Part shown: positions 9,300 to 17,723 of the stretch, one piece after another
How the letters are laid out: every line of letters begins with the position of its first letter
How positions within the stretch are numbered: position 1 is the first letter of the stretch
Origin: an uncultured Lentisphaerota bacterium
Lineage (GTDB): Bacteria; Verrucomicrobiota; Kiritimatiellia; RFP12; UBA1067
DNA length: 49,626 nucleotides
Direction of reading: 5' to 3'
NCBI GenBank assembly: GCA_900321255.1
Contig: ONVK01000006.1
Span: forward strand, 1 to 49,626
Made by a program: the position numbers and the translations under genes
The notes under the pieces: model-generated
Database searches by the model: none
What the model was told of the DNA's origin: nothing
The model's input: the letters and a program-made list of their open reading frames with translations, nothing else

Positions 9300-10509
9300 T
9301 CAGATCGCAGACGCGCTCGGTTGCATGCCCGTCCTCTACACAGCCCTTGCCCTTCAGAAACGCATCGACGCCCGCACGGTACTTCGCCTCGTCGAACGAG
9401 GCGATGTTCTCCGCAAGCCCCGCCTCGGTCTTGGCGACAGGAAACGGCGTCTCGGACATCGGATAGTAGAAGCCCTGCACGCGCTGGTATTCCTCGAGGT
9501 CCGGTGCATGGACGAACACCGGGCGGCGCGTCAGCATGAAGTCGAACATGCAGCTTGAATAGTCCGACACGAGTATGTCGCTCGCGATCAAAAGCTCCTG
9601 CATGTCGGGGTAGCGCGTCGCGTCGACGACCGACGCTCCGAAGCCCAGGTCACCGACGTAGGAGAGCATGTTGGGATGCAGCCGCACCATGACGCGCCAC
9701 TCGCCGCCGAAGCGCGACGATGCGGCGGCGCGGAGGGACTCGAGATCCCTGATTATGACGTCCGTGCGCCGATTGGTGCGGTGCGTCGGGGCGTAGAAGA
9801 GTATCCGCTCGGCGGAATCCAGCCCGAGGCGCGCCCTTACGCCCGCCACGAGCGCGGAGTTGTCGCGGAAAAACACGTCGTTGCGAGGATGGCCGAAAAC
9901 CTTGTGCTCGCCGCATCCGAAGAAGCGCGTCGAATAGACGCACCTGGACTCCCACTCCGAGTCGGCCACGAGATAGTCGATCATCGATGCATCGAGTCTA
10001 AGGATCCTCTCCCAGAGGCGCACAGTCCCGTCTCCGGCCCGGTCGGCTCCTATGCGTTTGATTCCAAGCGAGCCGTGGTAGGTCTGAAGGTAGAGCTGTC
10101 CACTGCGTTTTCTTAGTCCGCGCAGGATGAATCGGCTCTGGCTCTGGTTGACGCACCACATCTGCGCGGTGGAGAGCTCGCGAAGCGCCGCAAAGGAGTC
10201 GTACCGCACGACGCGGATTCCGTCGGGCGCCGCCTTGGCGAAGGATTCGGAGTCGCTCGCCAGCCAGACGATCTCGACTGGGGACTTCCGGCGGAGAAGC
10301 TCCAGCGTTATGTACTTCTGGTGGTCGCCGAAGGAATTGCCGCGCATGTTGTAGAACACGATCTTGCCCCTCTTGACGGGGCGAAGGCGGCAAACGGCCG
10401 CAGCAAGCGCCGCGCCGCCGAGATAGAACCACAAGTACGGGAGCAGCTTGTTCCTAATCGCGCCGGGAGAGCGGAGCTTGCGCAGTTTTGCAGCAAGGCC
10501 TATCTTCAT
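9283..10509 (-). CDS. CDP-glycerol glycerophosphotransferase family protein (TagB/TarL-like)
   Basis: Predicted 408 aa. It shows family hallmarks of CDP-glycerol:poly(glycerophosphate) transferases: IVFYNMRGNSFGDHQKYI near the N-terminus, LQTYHGSLGIKRIG (the T-x-HG motif), HPRNDVFF, FYAPTHR, and VSDYSSCMFDFML before the C-terminus. These GT-B enzymes polymerise or attach glycerol- or ribitol-phosphate from CDP donors, usually at the cytoplasmic membrane face. A hydrophobic segment near residues 24-42 may be a membrane anchor. Its start overlaps the stop of a paralogue by 4 bases (ATGA). The paralogue pair suggests two successive transfers (primer and polymer, or two acceptors). Confidence 0.93.
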   Translation of the reverse strand: MKIGLAAKLRKLRSPGAIRNKLLPYLWFYLGGAALAAAVCRLRPVKRGKIVFYNMRGNSFGDHQKYITLELLRRKSPVEIVWLASDSESFAKAAPDGIRVVRYDSFAALRELSTAQMWCVNQSQSRFILRGLRKRSGQLYLQTYHGSLGIKRIGADRAGDGTVRLWERILRLDASMIDYLVADSEWESRCVYSTRFFGCGEHKVFGHPRNDVFFRDNSALVAGVRARLGLDSAERILFYAPTHRTNRRTDVIIRDLESLRAAASSRFGGEWRVMVRLHPNMLSYVGDLGFGASVVDATRYPDMQELLIASDILVSDYSSCMFDFMLTRRPVFVHAPDLEEYQRVQGFYYPMSETPFPVAKTEAGLAENIASFDEAKYRAGVDAFLKGKGCVEDGHATERVCDLIESLL

Positions 10510-11747
10510 TCCACCTCCCCGCCCGACAGGACTTTTTCGATGAGGTCGGCCGCGCGCCGCGCGGCATGTCCATCCTCCATGCAGCCGCGCGCCTTCAGGA
10601 ACTCCTCCCTGCGCGCGGCATAGCGGACGGCGTCAAACGCGCGGACGTTCGCGCAGAGCGCGTCCTCGCTTTCCGCGATCGGGAACGGCGTCTCCTCAAG
10701 CGGGTAGCAGAAGCCACGCCCCTCGTCGTACTTCGCCTTGTCCGGCGCGAACACAAAGCCGGGCCTTCCGCCGAGAAGGTAGTCGAAGATCAGACTGGAG
10801 TAGTCGGTGACGCATGCGTCAGCGGCGACGAGCAGCTCCTGCACGTCGTCGTAGGAGGAGAGGTCCAGCACGTCCGGTGGCAGCGAGAAGAGCCCCTCGG
10901 CGAGTCCGCGCGCATCGTGCGGATGAAGGCGCACCGCGATCTTCCAGACGCCGCCGAAGCGGTCGGCGAAGGCCCGCGCCCATTCGCCGAAGCGAAGCCC
11001 GCCGGCATCGGTGAAGAACGCGGCCTCGCGGAACGTCGGCGCATACAGGGCAAGGCGCTCGCCCTCGGCGAGGCCCGCCGCTCCGCGCACGCGGGCACGC
11101 AGGCGGGACTTCCCCTCCTCCGGCCAGAAGAACACGTCGTTTCGCGCGTGCCCGAGGCGCAGCATCCGCGTCCCGGGGAAGAACGACTCCGCGAACACCC
11201 CCTCCTCGAACGTGCTGTTCGTCAGCACCGCGTCCACGGCCGAGGAAAGGCGTGCGGCCGTTTCGCGGATCCTGCGCGACGCAGTGGAGAGGCGCTTGAT
11301 TCCGAGGGAGCCGTGCCAGGTGTTGAGATACACCTGCCCCCCGCGCTTCGGCGCGGCGTTGAACAGGAACATCTGCTGGGCGTTTTCCACCAGGACCTTC
11401 GCCGTCGCCATCTCGCGAAGGGCGCGGAGGGACCACAGCGGCGCCGTGCGCACGCCGCGCGGCAGGCCGGAAGCCGCCGTGCCGCCCTCGACGAGCCACA
11501 CGACGTCGAGATCGCCCCTGCGGCGCAGGAGCTCCATGGCGATGTACTTCGGGTTGCACGAGACCACTCCGGAAAGAGACGCGAACACTACCTTCCCCGG
11601 TTCGACCGGACGCCTCTGCGCAAACCGCGCAAGCAGACGGCACAGGGGGCGGAACAGCAGCGCGCGTCGCCGGAGCTTCGCGGCGAATCCGCCGCCCACG
11701 ACAGACCTGAACGCACGTCTCAGAAGACCGAAACCTCCGCGCCTCAT
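10506..11747 (-). CDS. CDP-glycerol glycerophosphotransferase family protein (second copy)
   Basis: Predicted 413 aa from ATG 11747, which overlaps the stop of the acyltransferase gene as ATGA and has GAGG upstream. The frame stays open further upstream, but that part is the shadow of the acyltransferase. Motifs match its downstream neighbour: VFASLSGVVSCNPKYIAMEL, LNTWHGSLGIKRL, LGHARNDVFF, LYAPTFREAAF, CVTDYSSLIFDYLL. Function in the family: transfer of glycerol- or ribitol-phosphate from the CDP donor. The N-terminus is basic and hydrophobic, compatible with membrane association. It is probably a tandem duplicate of the 9283-10509 gene that has diverged considerably. Confidence 0.93.
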   Translation of the reverse strand: MRRGGFGLLRRAFRSVVGGGFAAKLRRRALLFRPLCRLLARFAQRRPVEPGKVVFASLSGVVSCNPKYIAMELLRRRGDLDVVWLVEGGTAASGLPRGVRTAPLWSLRALREMATAKVLVENAQQMFLFNAAPKRGGQVYLNTWHGSLGIKRLSTASRRIRETAARLSSAVDAVLTNSTFEEGVFAESFFPGTRMLRLGHARNDVFFWPEEGKSRLRARVRGAAGLAEGERLALYAPTFREAAFFTDAGGLRFGEWARAFADRFGGVWKIAVRLHPHDARGLAEGLFSLPPDVLDLSSYDDVQELLVAADACVTDYSSLIFDYLLGGRPGFVFAPDKAKYDEGRGFCYPLEETPFPIAESEDALCANVRAFDAVRYAARREEFLKARGCMEDGHAARRAADLIEKVLSGGEVE

Positions 11748-12766
11748 GTCCGCCTCTTTCCCCTGCAGGCCAGATTGAGAACAAACGAAAGACCGATCGT
11801 AACCAGTGCAACGGCCGCAACGGCAATCGCCGGCGGCCAGCCGAGCGGCAGCAGATTCTTCATCACGACCCCATGGAGCAGATACACCTCGTACGAAATC
11901 GCGCCCACGAACGCGAGTGGCCTGACGCGCCGGAGCCATTCGAACGCATAGAAGATCAGCGCGAAGGACGGGCCGATGAGGAGGTGAAACGCCTCCCTCA
12001 CCGGGATGTTCCAGAATCCGATCTCCCTCGCGGCGAAAAACGACGCGGCAGCCACCGCGGCGAAAAGATAGACGCCCACAGGATGCTTCCGCACCGCGGC
12101 GCGCACCCTTTCCTCGTTTGTCGAGAACACGACACCGACAGCGAACGCAGGGGACGTTATCCAGTAGTACACAACCGTTTCGACAGCGTACTTCATCACG
12201 AGGAAATACGCAAGCGTCAGTGCGCACGCGGCAGGCACCCTCCAGCGGCGACCGAAGCACCTGAACGAGAGGAAGAAGAAGGCATAGAACGCGAGCTGCG
12301 CCCACACGTACCAGGCGAACGGGGGATGCAGGACGAAGCGCGGCAGCCGGCGGAAAAAGACATGCAGGGGAATGTCCAGCGCGAAGAACCTTGTCACCGC
12401 CCACGTGGTTCCGACGACGAGAAGCGGCACCATCAGCCTCGCGAGCGAACGCTTCCAGAACGCCTGCCAGTATCCCGGGATGCGTCCGGACGACTCGGCG
12501 GCGGAGTAGGACTTGACGAGGCCGTATCCGGAAAGGAAGAAGAACACGGCCACGGCAGGAGTGGCCCAGTGCACAAGGTGAAGAACCGGAACGGCGAACT
12601 GCGTCTTCGTGTCGAGATGGCCGAACATGACCACGAGCGCAAGAAGCCCGCGCAGCGGCATGGTATCGGCTTTCCCGAATCCATACAGCACGGGGTCAGC
12701 CGCCCTGCGGATTCTGAAGGCCGCCGCAATGGGCAGCAGGATCATTGCAAGTAGAAGCGGTGTCAT
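11744..12766 (-). CDS. Acyltransferase family 3 integral membrane protein (O-acyltransferase)
   Basis: Predicted 340 aa with about ten hydrophobic segments across the whole length. The N-terminal pattern LRGLLALVVMFGH-LDTK and the VAVFFFLSGYGLVKSY block are those of the Acyl_transf_3 (OafA/NodX-like) family, whose members O-acylate, often O-acetylate, polysaccharides in the inner membrane. It overlaps both neighbours by 4 bases (ATGA at each end). It probably adds acyl groups to the polymer made by this locus; the acceptor residue is unknown. Confidence 0.92.
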   Translation of the reverse strand: MTPLLLAMILLPIAAAFRIRRAADPVLYGFGKADTMPLRGLLALVVMFGHLDTKTQFAVPVLHLVHWATPAVAVFFFLSGYGLVKSYSAAESSGRIPGYWQAFWKRSLARLMVPLLVVGTTWAVTRFFALDIPLHVFFRRLPRFVLHPPFAWYVWAQLAFYAFFFLSFRCFGRRWRVPAACALTLAYFLVMKYAVETVVYYWITSPAFAVGVVFSTNEERVRAAVRKHPVGVYLFAAVAAASFFAAREIGFWNIPVREAFHLLIGPSFALIFYAFEWLRRVRPLAFVGAISYEVYLLHGVVMKNLLPLGWPPAIAVAAVALVTIGLSFVLNLACRGKRRT

Positions 12767-13833
12767 TGCACTTCGCCTCCCTCGGACGTCTCTTCACCCC
12801 GCCACTCCATGAACTGCTCGCACCGGCGGGACAGCGCGGCGGAATACTCGCGGTATTCCGTCCTCACGGGCGGCACTCCGAGACGCTTCCCGTCCGCAAC
12901 GGAAAGCCGCCCATCGGGCCCAAAGCGGACGGCATTCATGAGTTCCTCGTTCCCCCCGTACCGGCCAGTCGTGAAATCTGGATGCAGCGGAACCCAGACC
13001 GGGGTCTCCATGGCTATGCACGGAAGTGCGCAGTGCAGGCGGCTCGTGACGACGTATGGCGCGCGCTCGTAGCGGCGCAAGAGCTCGTCCGCCCTGGCGA
13101 ACATGGCTTCCTCCGTGGGACAGTCGCGGCTCCGCACCGAGTGGGTCACATACTCCGCCCGGCAGAGGACGTCGTCGCCGAACGCCTGCGCGTACACCCT
13201 GTGGAACTCAGCGGCGTAATACCATCGCACGGGAGGGATCCTTATGCCGGCCCAGGAATGGAACACGCGGAACTTCCCGGCAAGTTTTGCCACGACCGCA
13301 AAATGCAGCAGCGCATGTGGAACGACACGGAGCATGCGCGCGCACGCCCGGAAGAGCCCCGTCCCGCGCTTGAATCTCCGGAAAAACGGGTCGACAAACA
13401 CCGGAGGGTCGTCCGTGTCCTTGTGGTGGTACGTTCTGCCGAGAGTCAAGGTAAGGCACGAGGTGTACTCGCCCTTGATCCCGTATCTCCCCAGCAGCTG
13501 CACGGCGTCCGTGCTGCGGCATCCTATAGGCTCAAAACGCCGCAGGTAGGCCACGGTCCGCTCTGTGAAAAAGGCATCCGCCTTCTTTGGATAGAGGTGA
13601 AAGGAGACGAACAGGGGGGATATGTCGCCGCTCGGGGGGAAGCGCTCGGGATAATGCATGAACCATCCGTTCATGATCAGCTTCGTAGGGCCACCGTCAT
13701 ACCGCCACATGCCTTCGCGCTCGACGTGGACTGCATCGGCCCCGGCAAACTGCCTTGCCGCGATCGACTGCATGTAGTCGCCTATGTTCTTCCTCGCTCC
13801 CTTTGCGGAGCAGACTAAGATCCCTCGCTTCAT
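12763..13833 (-). CDS. Polysaccharide pyruvyl transferase-like protein
   Basis: Predicted 356 aa. The N-terminus (ILVCSAKGARKNIGDYMQ) and C-terminal VTSRLHCALPCIAMETPVW match the polysaccharide pyruvyl transferase superfamily, in which the SRLH motif precedes a small-residue helix. Such enzymes attach pyruvate as a ketal from phosphoenolpyruvate to sugars. This member lacks other obvious signatures, so the exact donor is uncertain, and several family members in capsule loci remain uncharacterised. It overlaps the Stealth gene by 4 bases and the acyltransferase by 4 bases. Confidence 0.85.
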   Translation of the reverse strand: MKRGILVCSAKGARKNIGDYMQSIAARQFAGADAVHVEREGMWRYDGGPTKLIMNGWFMHYPERFPPSGDISPLFVSFHLYPKKADAFFTERTVAYLRRFEPIGCRSTDAVQLLGRYGIKGEYTSCLTLTLGRTYHHKDTDDPPVFVDPFFRRFKRGTGLFRACARMLRVVPHALLHFAVVAKLAGKFRVFHSWAGIRIPPVRWYYAAEFHRVYAQAFGDDVLCRAEYVTHSVRSRDCPTEEAMFARADELLRRYERAPYVVTSRLHCALPCIAMETPVWVPLHPDFTTGRYGGNEELMNAVRFGPDGRLSVADGKRLGVPPVRTEYREYSAALSRRCEQFMEWRGEETSEGGEVQ

Positions 13834-14843
13834 CGCCGGTCCCCTCGCCGTTCGAAGGACGACTTGTCCGGGAACAGCTCGCCGTACACCTTGACGAGCC
13901 CGGCACGGTCTTCATCCGTTATCTCAAGCGTGTCGTTGAAGCAGAAAAGCCCTGGACGCCACTGCCGCAACTCGTCCAGCCCGGTCGCCCAGCGCTTTCT
14001 TACAAACTGCAGCGATTCGGCGTATGCCGGCCGGAGGAGACTGCGTATCCAGCTTCTCTTCACGCCCACGGCTCTGCGCGCCAGGCGGTAGTGTCCACGT
14101 CCCGAGGCAAGGGCCTCGTAGTAGTAGACAGCCCTCTGGACGGTGTCCTTTGACCTGAAATGGCATCCCAGCGTCTTTTCGATCTCGCTGGAATACAGGT
14201 CGAACGTAGCCAGCATGTCCGACTTGAGATACGCGTCTATATTGTGGTGCGGATAGCGGACCGCGGCGGAACGCAGCTGTCTGCACGGATGCGGATGACG
14301 CGCCAGGACGAGATCAAGCGCCCGCCTGAGACGCGATTCATAGGGGTTTGCCGGCTTCCAGTCCGCAGGCCTCGGCTTCCCGGCATACCGGCAGTACGGA
14401 AACCCGTCCGGTGCATAGAAGAAGGACGGCTCGACCTTCCTGTAGAACATTGTGTCGTCGTTTGCGCATAGAAAACGCTCGGACAGACCGGGTATATGCG
14501 CAAGATGGTGTTCGATGCACGACGAGTCGAACGTCGGCAGATAGCGCGCCGGGATGATCTCGGAGTGCCGCACGACGCGGAGCTTCGGATTTTCGGAATC
14601 CAGCCAGGCGGGGAGAGCCGCGTCGTCGTCGACGACAAGGAAGACTCTCCTGATCCAGGGAGCGCACTCCTCCGCCGAGCGAAGCGAAAACTTGAGGTCT
14701 TCGCCTGCGGCAAATCTGCAGGCGGCGTTCGCCTTCGAGTCCGCCGGCAGGCCGCAGGAGCGCGCAACGGCATCCTTCTTGGCCGCCCACTTCTCGTCGG
14801 CGGCGTCGCACCAGGTGTAGACTATATCGACCGGACGGTCCAT
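13830..14843 (-). CDS. Stealth-family capsular polysaccharide phosphotransferase
   Basis: Predicted 337 aa with the conserved Stealth regions: CR1 VDIVYTWCD (residues 5-13), CR2 EDLKFSLRSAEECAPWIRRV with VVDDD (48-74), and CR3 IPGLSERFLCANDDTMFYRK (117-136). Stealth proteins (related to SacB/XcbA and GlcNAc-1-phosphotransferase) transfer sugar-1-phosphates, building phosphodiester-linked capsules. In CR2 the usual R-x-RDNEEL is replaced by RFAAGEDL, and CR1 has Cys where Val is usual. It overlaps the UDP-sugar dehydrogenase stop by 1 base (TGATG) and the next gene by 4. It fits the phosphate-rich character of this locus. Confidence 0.9.
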   Translation of the reverse strand: MDRPVDIVYTWCDAADEKWAAKKDAVARSCGLPADSKANAACRFAAGEDLKFSLRSAEECAPWIRRVFLVVDDDAALPAWLDSENPKLRVVRHSEIIPARYLPTFDSSCIEHHLAHIPGLSERFLCANDDTMFYRKVEPSFFYAPDGFPYCRYAGKPRPADWKPANPYESRLRRALDLVLARHPHPCRQLRSAAVRYPHHNIDAYLKSDMLATFDLYSSEIEKTLGCHFRSKDTVQRAVYYYEALASGRGHYRLARRAVGVKRSWIRSLLRPAYAESLQFVRKRWATGLDELRQWRPGLFCFNDTLEITDEDRAGLVKVYGELFPDKSSFERRGDRR

Positions 14844-15625
14844 CAGATTCTCTCTTCCCGCCCCCTGAACCCGACGTTCAGTTCATGGAGCGGCGCGAGG
14901 AGCGTGCCGAGCGGAGTGCCCTGCGTCATCTTGGCAAACGCATTGACGTCCTTCGGGAAGCACTTGCCGCCGTAGCCGAACTTTCCGTCCGGCCCAGGCA
15001 CGAACGTATGCGTGTCGTTGATGTATCCCGAGAGCAGCATGCCCGCGTGGACGCGCGCCCAGTCCGCCCCCATGCGGCGGCAGTAGTCGTAGACGGCGTT
15101 GAAGTACGTCACCTTGTACGCGCCGAACACGTTGTGCGCGTACTTGGTTATCTCCGCCTCGAGCGGGGTCATATAGGTGAAGGTCTTCCCCTTGAATATC
15201 CGGCAGAGGAGCTCGAGCTCGCCGGTGAACACCATCGGCTGCCGCCTAAAGTCCTCGATGTACGTGCGCTCCGTGAGGAATTCCGGCATGAAGTAGACTC
15301 GACGTCCGGTCTCCCTGGTCAGCCTCTCCGAAGTTCCCGGCAGGATCGTGGTGCGCACGAAAACAGGCACATCGGGCAGCTTGCGTATCAGCTCCTTCAT
15401 GAGCGACAGGTCCTGCGTTCCGTCGTCCTCCGTCGGCACATGGATCTGCAGGAACGCCACGTCGATTCCGGAAAGGTCGTCGTTGTACCCCTTCGGGGGG
15501 TCGCTGATGAACAGCCTGCATGCGCGGTTGTTTTCCTCGAGCCAGCTCTTGAGCGCGCCGCCGACGAACCCGCAGCCGACGATGCCGACGTTTACCGTCC
15601 CCCTGCATTCGAGATTTTTATTCAT
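14843..15625 (-). CDS. Short UDP-glucose/GDP-mannose dehydrogenase-like protein lacking the C-terminal domain
   Basis: Predicted 260 aa. It has the NAD-binding GIVGCGFVGGAL, the central helical domain (EITKYAHNVFGAYKVTYFN) and the catalytic cysteine motif GGKCFPKD near residue 222. It ends ~35 residues later, so the C-terminal UDP-binding domain of standard ~390-440 aa enzymes is missing. The gene ends cleanly with the TGATG junction to the Stealth gene and shows no debris, so this looks like a short subfamily rather than a fresh truncation. Standard members oxidise UDP-hexose to UDP-uronate; whether this one does is open. The start has no clear Shine-Dalgarno, but a promoter-like TGGTATAAT lies ~30 bases upstream. 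Confidence 0.88.
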   Translation of the reverse strand: MNKNLECRGTVNVGIVGCGFVGGALKSWLEENNRACRLFISDPPKGYNDDLSGIDVAFLQIHVPTEDDGTQDLSLMKELIRKLPDVPVFVRTTILPGTSERLTRETGRRVYFMPEFLTERTYIEDFRRQPMVFTGELELLCRIFKGKTFTYMTPLEAEITKYAHNVFGAYKVTYFNAVYDYCRRMGADWARVHAGMLLSGYINDTHTFVPGPDGKFGYGGKCFPKDVNAFAKMTQGTPLGTLLAPLHELNVGFRGREERI

Positions 15626-15655
15626 ATAGCCAGAATATTACGACTGAATGTCGAT

Positions 15656-15664
15656 ATTATACCA
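15656..15664 (-). promoter_or_regulatory. Extended -10 element upstream of the UDP-sugar dehydrogenase gene
   Basis: TGGTATAAT on the minus strand (15664-15656) sits in the 68-base gap 15626-15693 between dgkA and the dehydrogenase gene, preceded by a run of seven T. No good -35 is seen at 17 bases (TCCGCA). The T run follows the end of dgkA and could also act as a weak termination signal. Confidence 0.45.
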
Positions 15665-15693
15665 AAAAAACACCACTCTGCGGAGAAGCGGCG

Positions 15694-16047
15694 TCATGCT
15701 GCGAAGAAACGCCTGCAAAGAACACAGCCCCAAGTGCCAAGCACGACGATGACTGCAAGGAATGTTGCCGCGCTTGCGTAGTCCTTTGCGCGCTTGGCGC
15801 ATTCATTGAACTGCGGGGACACCATATCGACAATCTCTTCTATCGCCGAATTGAGAAGTTCAACAAGTGGAAGCAGCATGTACACGATTACAAGGACGAA
15901 CGTCTCCGTCAGTGTTCCGGCAAGCAGAATCGCTGCGGCAAAATTGACTACGCCGCAGACAACCTCCTGCCTAAAAGCCGTCTCCCTGCGGAAACAAGCC
16001 GCAAGGCCGTCCAATGTCGCAGCCATGGCTCTTGCCATGTGTTTCAT
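15694..16047 (-). CDS. dgkA: Diacylglycerol kinase, prokaryotic type
   Basis: Predicted 117 aa, the usual DgkA length. It has ETAFRQEV, ELLNSAIEEIVD and AKDYASAATF, the conserved motifs of the trimeric membrane diacylglycerol kinase, and three transmembrane helices. It phosphorylates diacylglycerol to phosphatidic acid in the inner membrane. The start at 16047 is chosen because GAGG lies 8 bases upstream, right after the stop of the phosphoethanolamine transferase; an in-frame ATG at 16068 would overlap that gene. The gene follows a phosphoethanolamine transferase, whose reaction releases diacylglycerol from phosphatidylethanolamine, so the pair makes biochemical sense. Confidence 0.95.
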   Translation of the reverse strand: MKHMARAMAATLDGLAACFRRETAFRQEVVCGVVNFAAAILLAGTLTETFVLVIVYMLLPLVELLNSAIEEIVDMVSPQFNECAKRAKDYASAATFLAVIVVLGTWGCVLCRRFFAA

Positions 16048-16057
16048 ACCCTTTGCC

Positions 16058-17722
16058 TCACAACTCATCGTCCTGCCCCTTTCCTTTGAAGGATTTCGCC
16101 TCGTCGAACTCTTCCGCAATGAAATTCCCGCCGGAGTTCCACGGACGATACCCCTCCACCCGCGCCAGCTCAAGCATCCCCTCCAGAAGCTGATCCATGT
16201 ACAGGCTCCTCGTCTTCGCGGCTGCGACCCTCGCGGCGGTGTCGGGATATGCAGACCTGTACTCTGGCGACAGCCATACGAGAAGCGGCACCTCGAACGT
16301 GTCCCTGCTTTTTGCGTCCCGCCATATCGCGGACGACGGGGACTCCCCGTGGTCGGAAACGAAGAACACAAACGAAGGAACTCCGAGCCTTTCGACAGAC
16401 CTGATGATGGACGCCACTACATGGTCGTCGTACGCGACGGCCGTGTCGTACGAGTCCACCTTCCGGCGCACCTTCTCCGGCTTTGCGGACGCGTCACGCG
16501 GCCACTGCCTCCTGAAGTTCTTCGGGACCCTGCGCGTCGCGGGGTTGTGGCAGCCGTAGAGATGCACGAACAGCGCCAGCCCGCCAGAGGCGCCCGCAAG
16601 CGCCTCCTCCACGACCGGCAGCGCCACGCCGTCAGGCAGGGTTCCGGCGACATGCCCCCCCTGGAGAAACATGCGGCTGTCGCAGGAGAGGAAAAGATGC
16701 GACCCGACGACATCCTTGTTCTGCCAGCTTCCCTGGCACGACACAAGCGCCGTCCTGTACCCGGCCTTCTTCAGCATCGCGGGGAAAACCGCCGGGAAGG
16801 AACGGGACGTGGCGAGGTCGTTCCCGGTCAGCAGCGAGCACAGCGCCTCCGGCGTGGTCGGATGGGTTGTCGTAAGGTCGGTGAAGGCCGTGAGCCCACC
16901 TTCGGCAGAAACCGAGGCGAGCTCCGGAGTGGTGTCGCGCCAATACCCGTATATGCCCATGTGGCTGCGCGCGGTGGACTCGCCGATCACAAAGACGCAA
17001 AGCGGCCCCTTCTCCGCGCCACCGGCAACGGAAAGCCCGAACCGCGGCTCCGAGCTGCATGCGGACGCAAGGGCATGGTAGGAGTTCCAGTTTACAACCG
17101 TGTCGACAGGCAAGTTCAGCGCGAGGAGATCCCTGCTTATCTGCGCCCACGAGACGGGTGCGCGGAACGACATCACCGCCATGGCCCACGCCAGCGCGGC
17201 GCATAAAAGCGCGAGGCAAGACGACATGCGTGACACAGCCGGATAGGCCCGGCGCCGCGAGGAGAAGAAACACACTACGACCGCAACGGCGACGAATGAC
17301 AGCAGGAAAAAGACGACATTGCCGAGAGTCGTAAAACCGGAGGCGAATTCCCCGACCTCCGTGCCCGAGGTCGAAAAGACCGTGAGGATCCAGTTCCCGC
17401 CCAACACCATGTTGAAATTGGCGAGAACCCATATCTGGATGGACTCCGCAAGGAGCCACGACCCGAAAAGGACTGGCCCGAGGATGCGCGAAAAACGGCC
17501 ACACAGGAAAACAGGCACCGTCGCAAGCGAGCCGTACAAGAGACACAGACGCGCACAGCGGAGCATGACGGGGGGATTCCGTGGGAGGCGGAAGGCGTAC
17601 ATCCGAATCGCCTGGTCGCAGACGCAAAGGAGCGCGGCCGCGAAAATCCACCAGCGCGCACGCCACAGAACGGACACAGCATCCTTTGCAGCGCGCCTCG
17701 CAGCCTCCACGGACAGCTTCAT
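16058..17722 (-). CDS. Phosphoethanolamine transferase, EptA/CptA-like sulfatase-fold membrane protein
   Basis: Predicted 554 aa from ATG 17722 (GGAAGG upstream, TGAGATG junction). Five hydrophobic helices span ~25-205, followed by a periplasmic alkaline-phosphatase/sulfatase-fold domain: VFVIGESTARSHMGIYGYWR with TTPEL, THPTTPEALCSLLTGND carrying candidate nucleophile threonines, FFVSDHGE for metal binding, and FEVPLLVWLSPEY. These match the CptA/EptA family, which moves phosphoethanolamine from phosphatidylethanolamine to lipid A, LPS core or glycans. The next gene is dgkA. The acceptor here may be the capsule or LPS-like polymer. Lipid A modification should not be assumed, nor should drug resistance be inferred from sequence alone. 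Confidence 0.92.
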   Translation of the reverse strand: MKLSVEAARRAAKDAVSVLWRARWWIFAAALLCVCDQAIRMYAFRLPRNPPVMLRCARLCLLYGSLATVPVFLCGRFSRILGPVLFGSWLLAESIQIWVLANFNMVLGGNWILTVFSTSGTEVGEFASGFTTLGNVVFFLLSFVAVAVVVCFFSSRRRAYPAVSRMSSCLALLCAALAWAMAVMSFRAPVSWAQISRDLLALNLPVDTVVNWNSYHALASACSSEPRFGLSVAGGAEKGPLCVFVIGESTARSHMGIYGYWRDTTPELASVSAEGGLTAFTDLTTTHPTTPEALCSLLTGNDLATSRSFPAVFPAMLKKAGYRTALVSCQGSWQNKDVVGSHLFLSCDSRMFLQGGHVAGTLPDGVALPVVEEALAGASGGLALFVHLYGCHNPATRRVPKNFRRQWPRDASAKPEKVRRKVDSYDTAVAYDDHVVASIIRSVERLGVPSFVFFVSDHGESPSSAIWRDAKSRDTFEVPLLVWLSPEYRSAYPDTAARVAAAKTRSLYMDQLLEGMLELARVEGYRPWNSGGNFIAEEFDEAKSFKGKGQDDEL

Positions 17723-17723
17723 C

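Noticed and set aside
11748..12404. Upstream extension of the second CDP-glycerol-type transferase
   Set aside because: The extension only re-reads the acyltransferase gene in another frame. The ATG at 11747 has a ribosome site and an ATGA junction.
16058..17722. Acquired colistin-resistance (mcr-type) gene
   Set aside because: The family is shared, but the gene is embedded in a chromosomal polysaccharide operon with matching base composition and no mobile element; resistance cannot be claimed from sequence.
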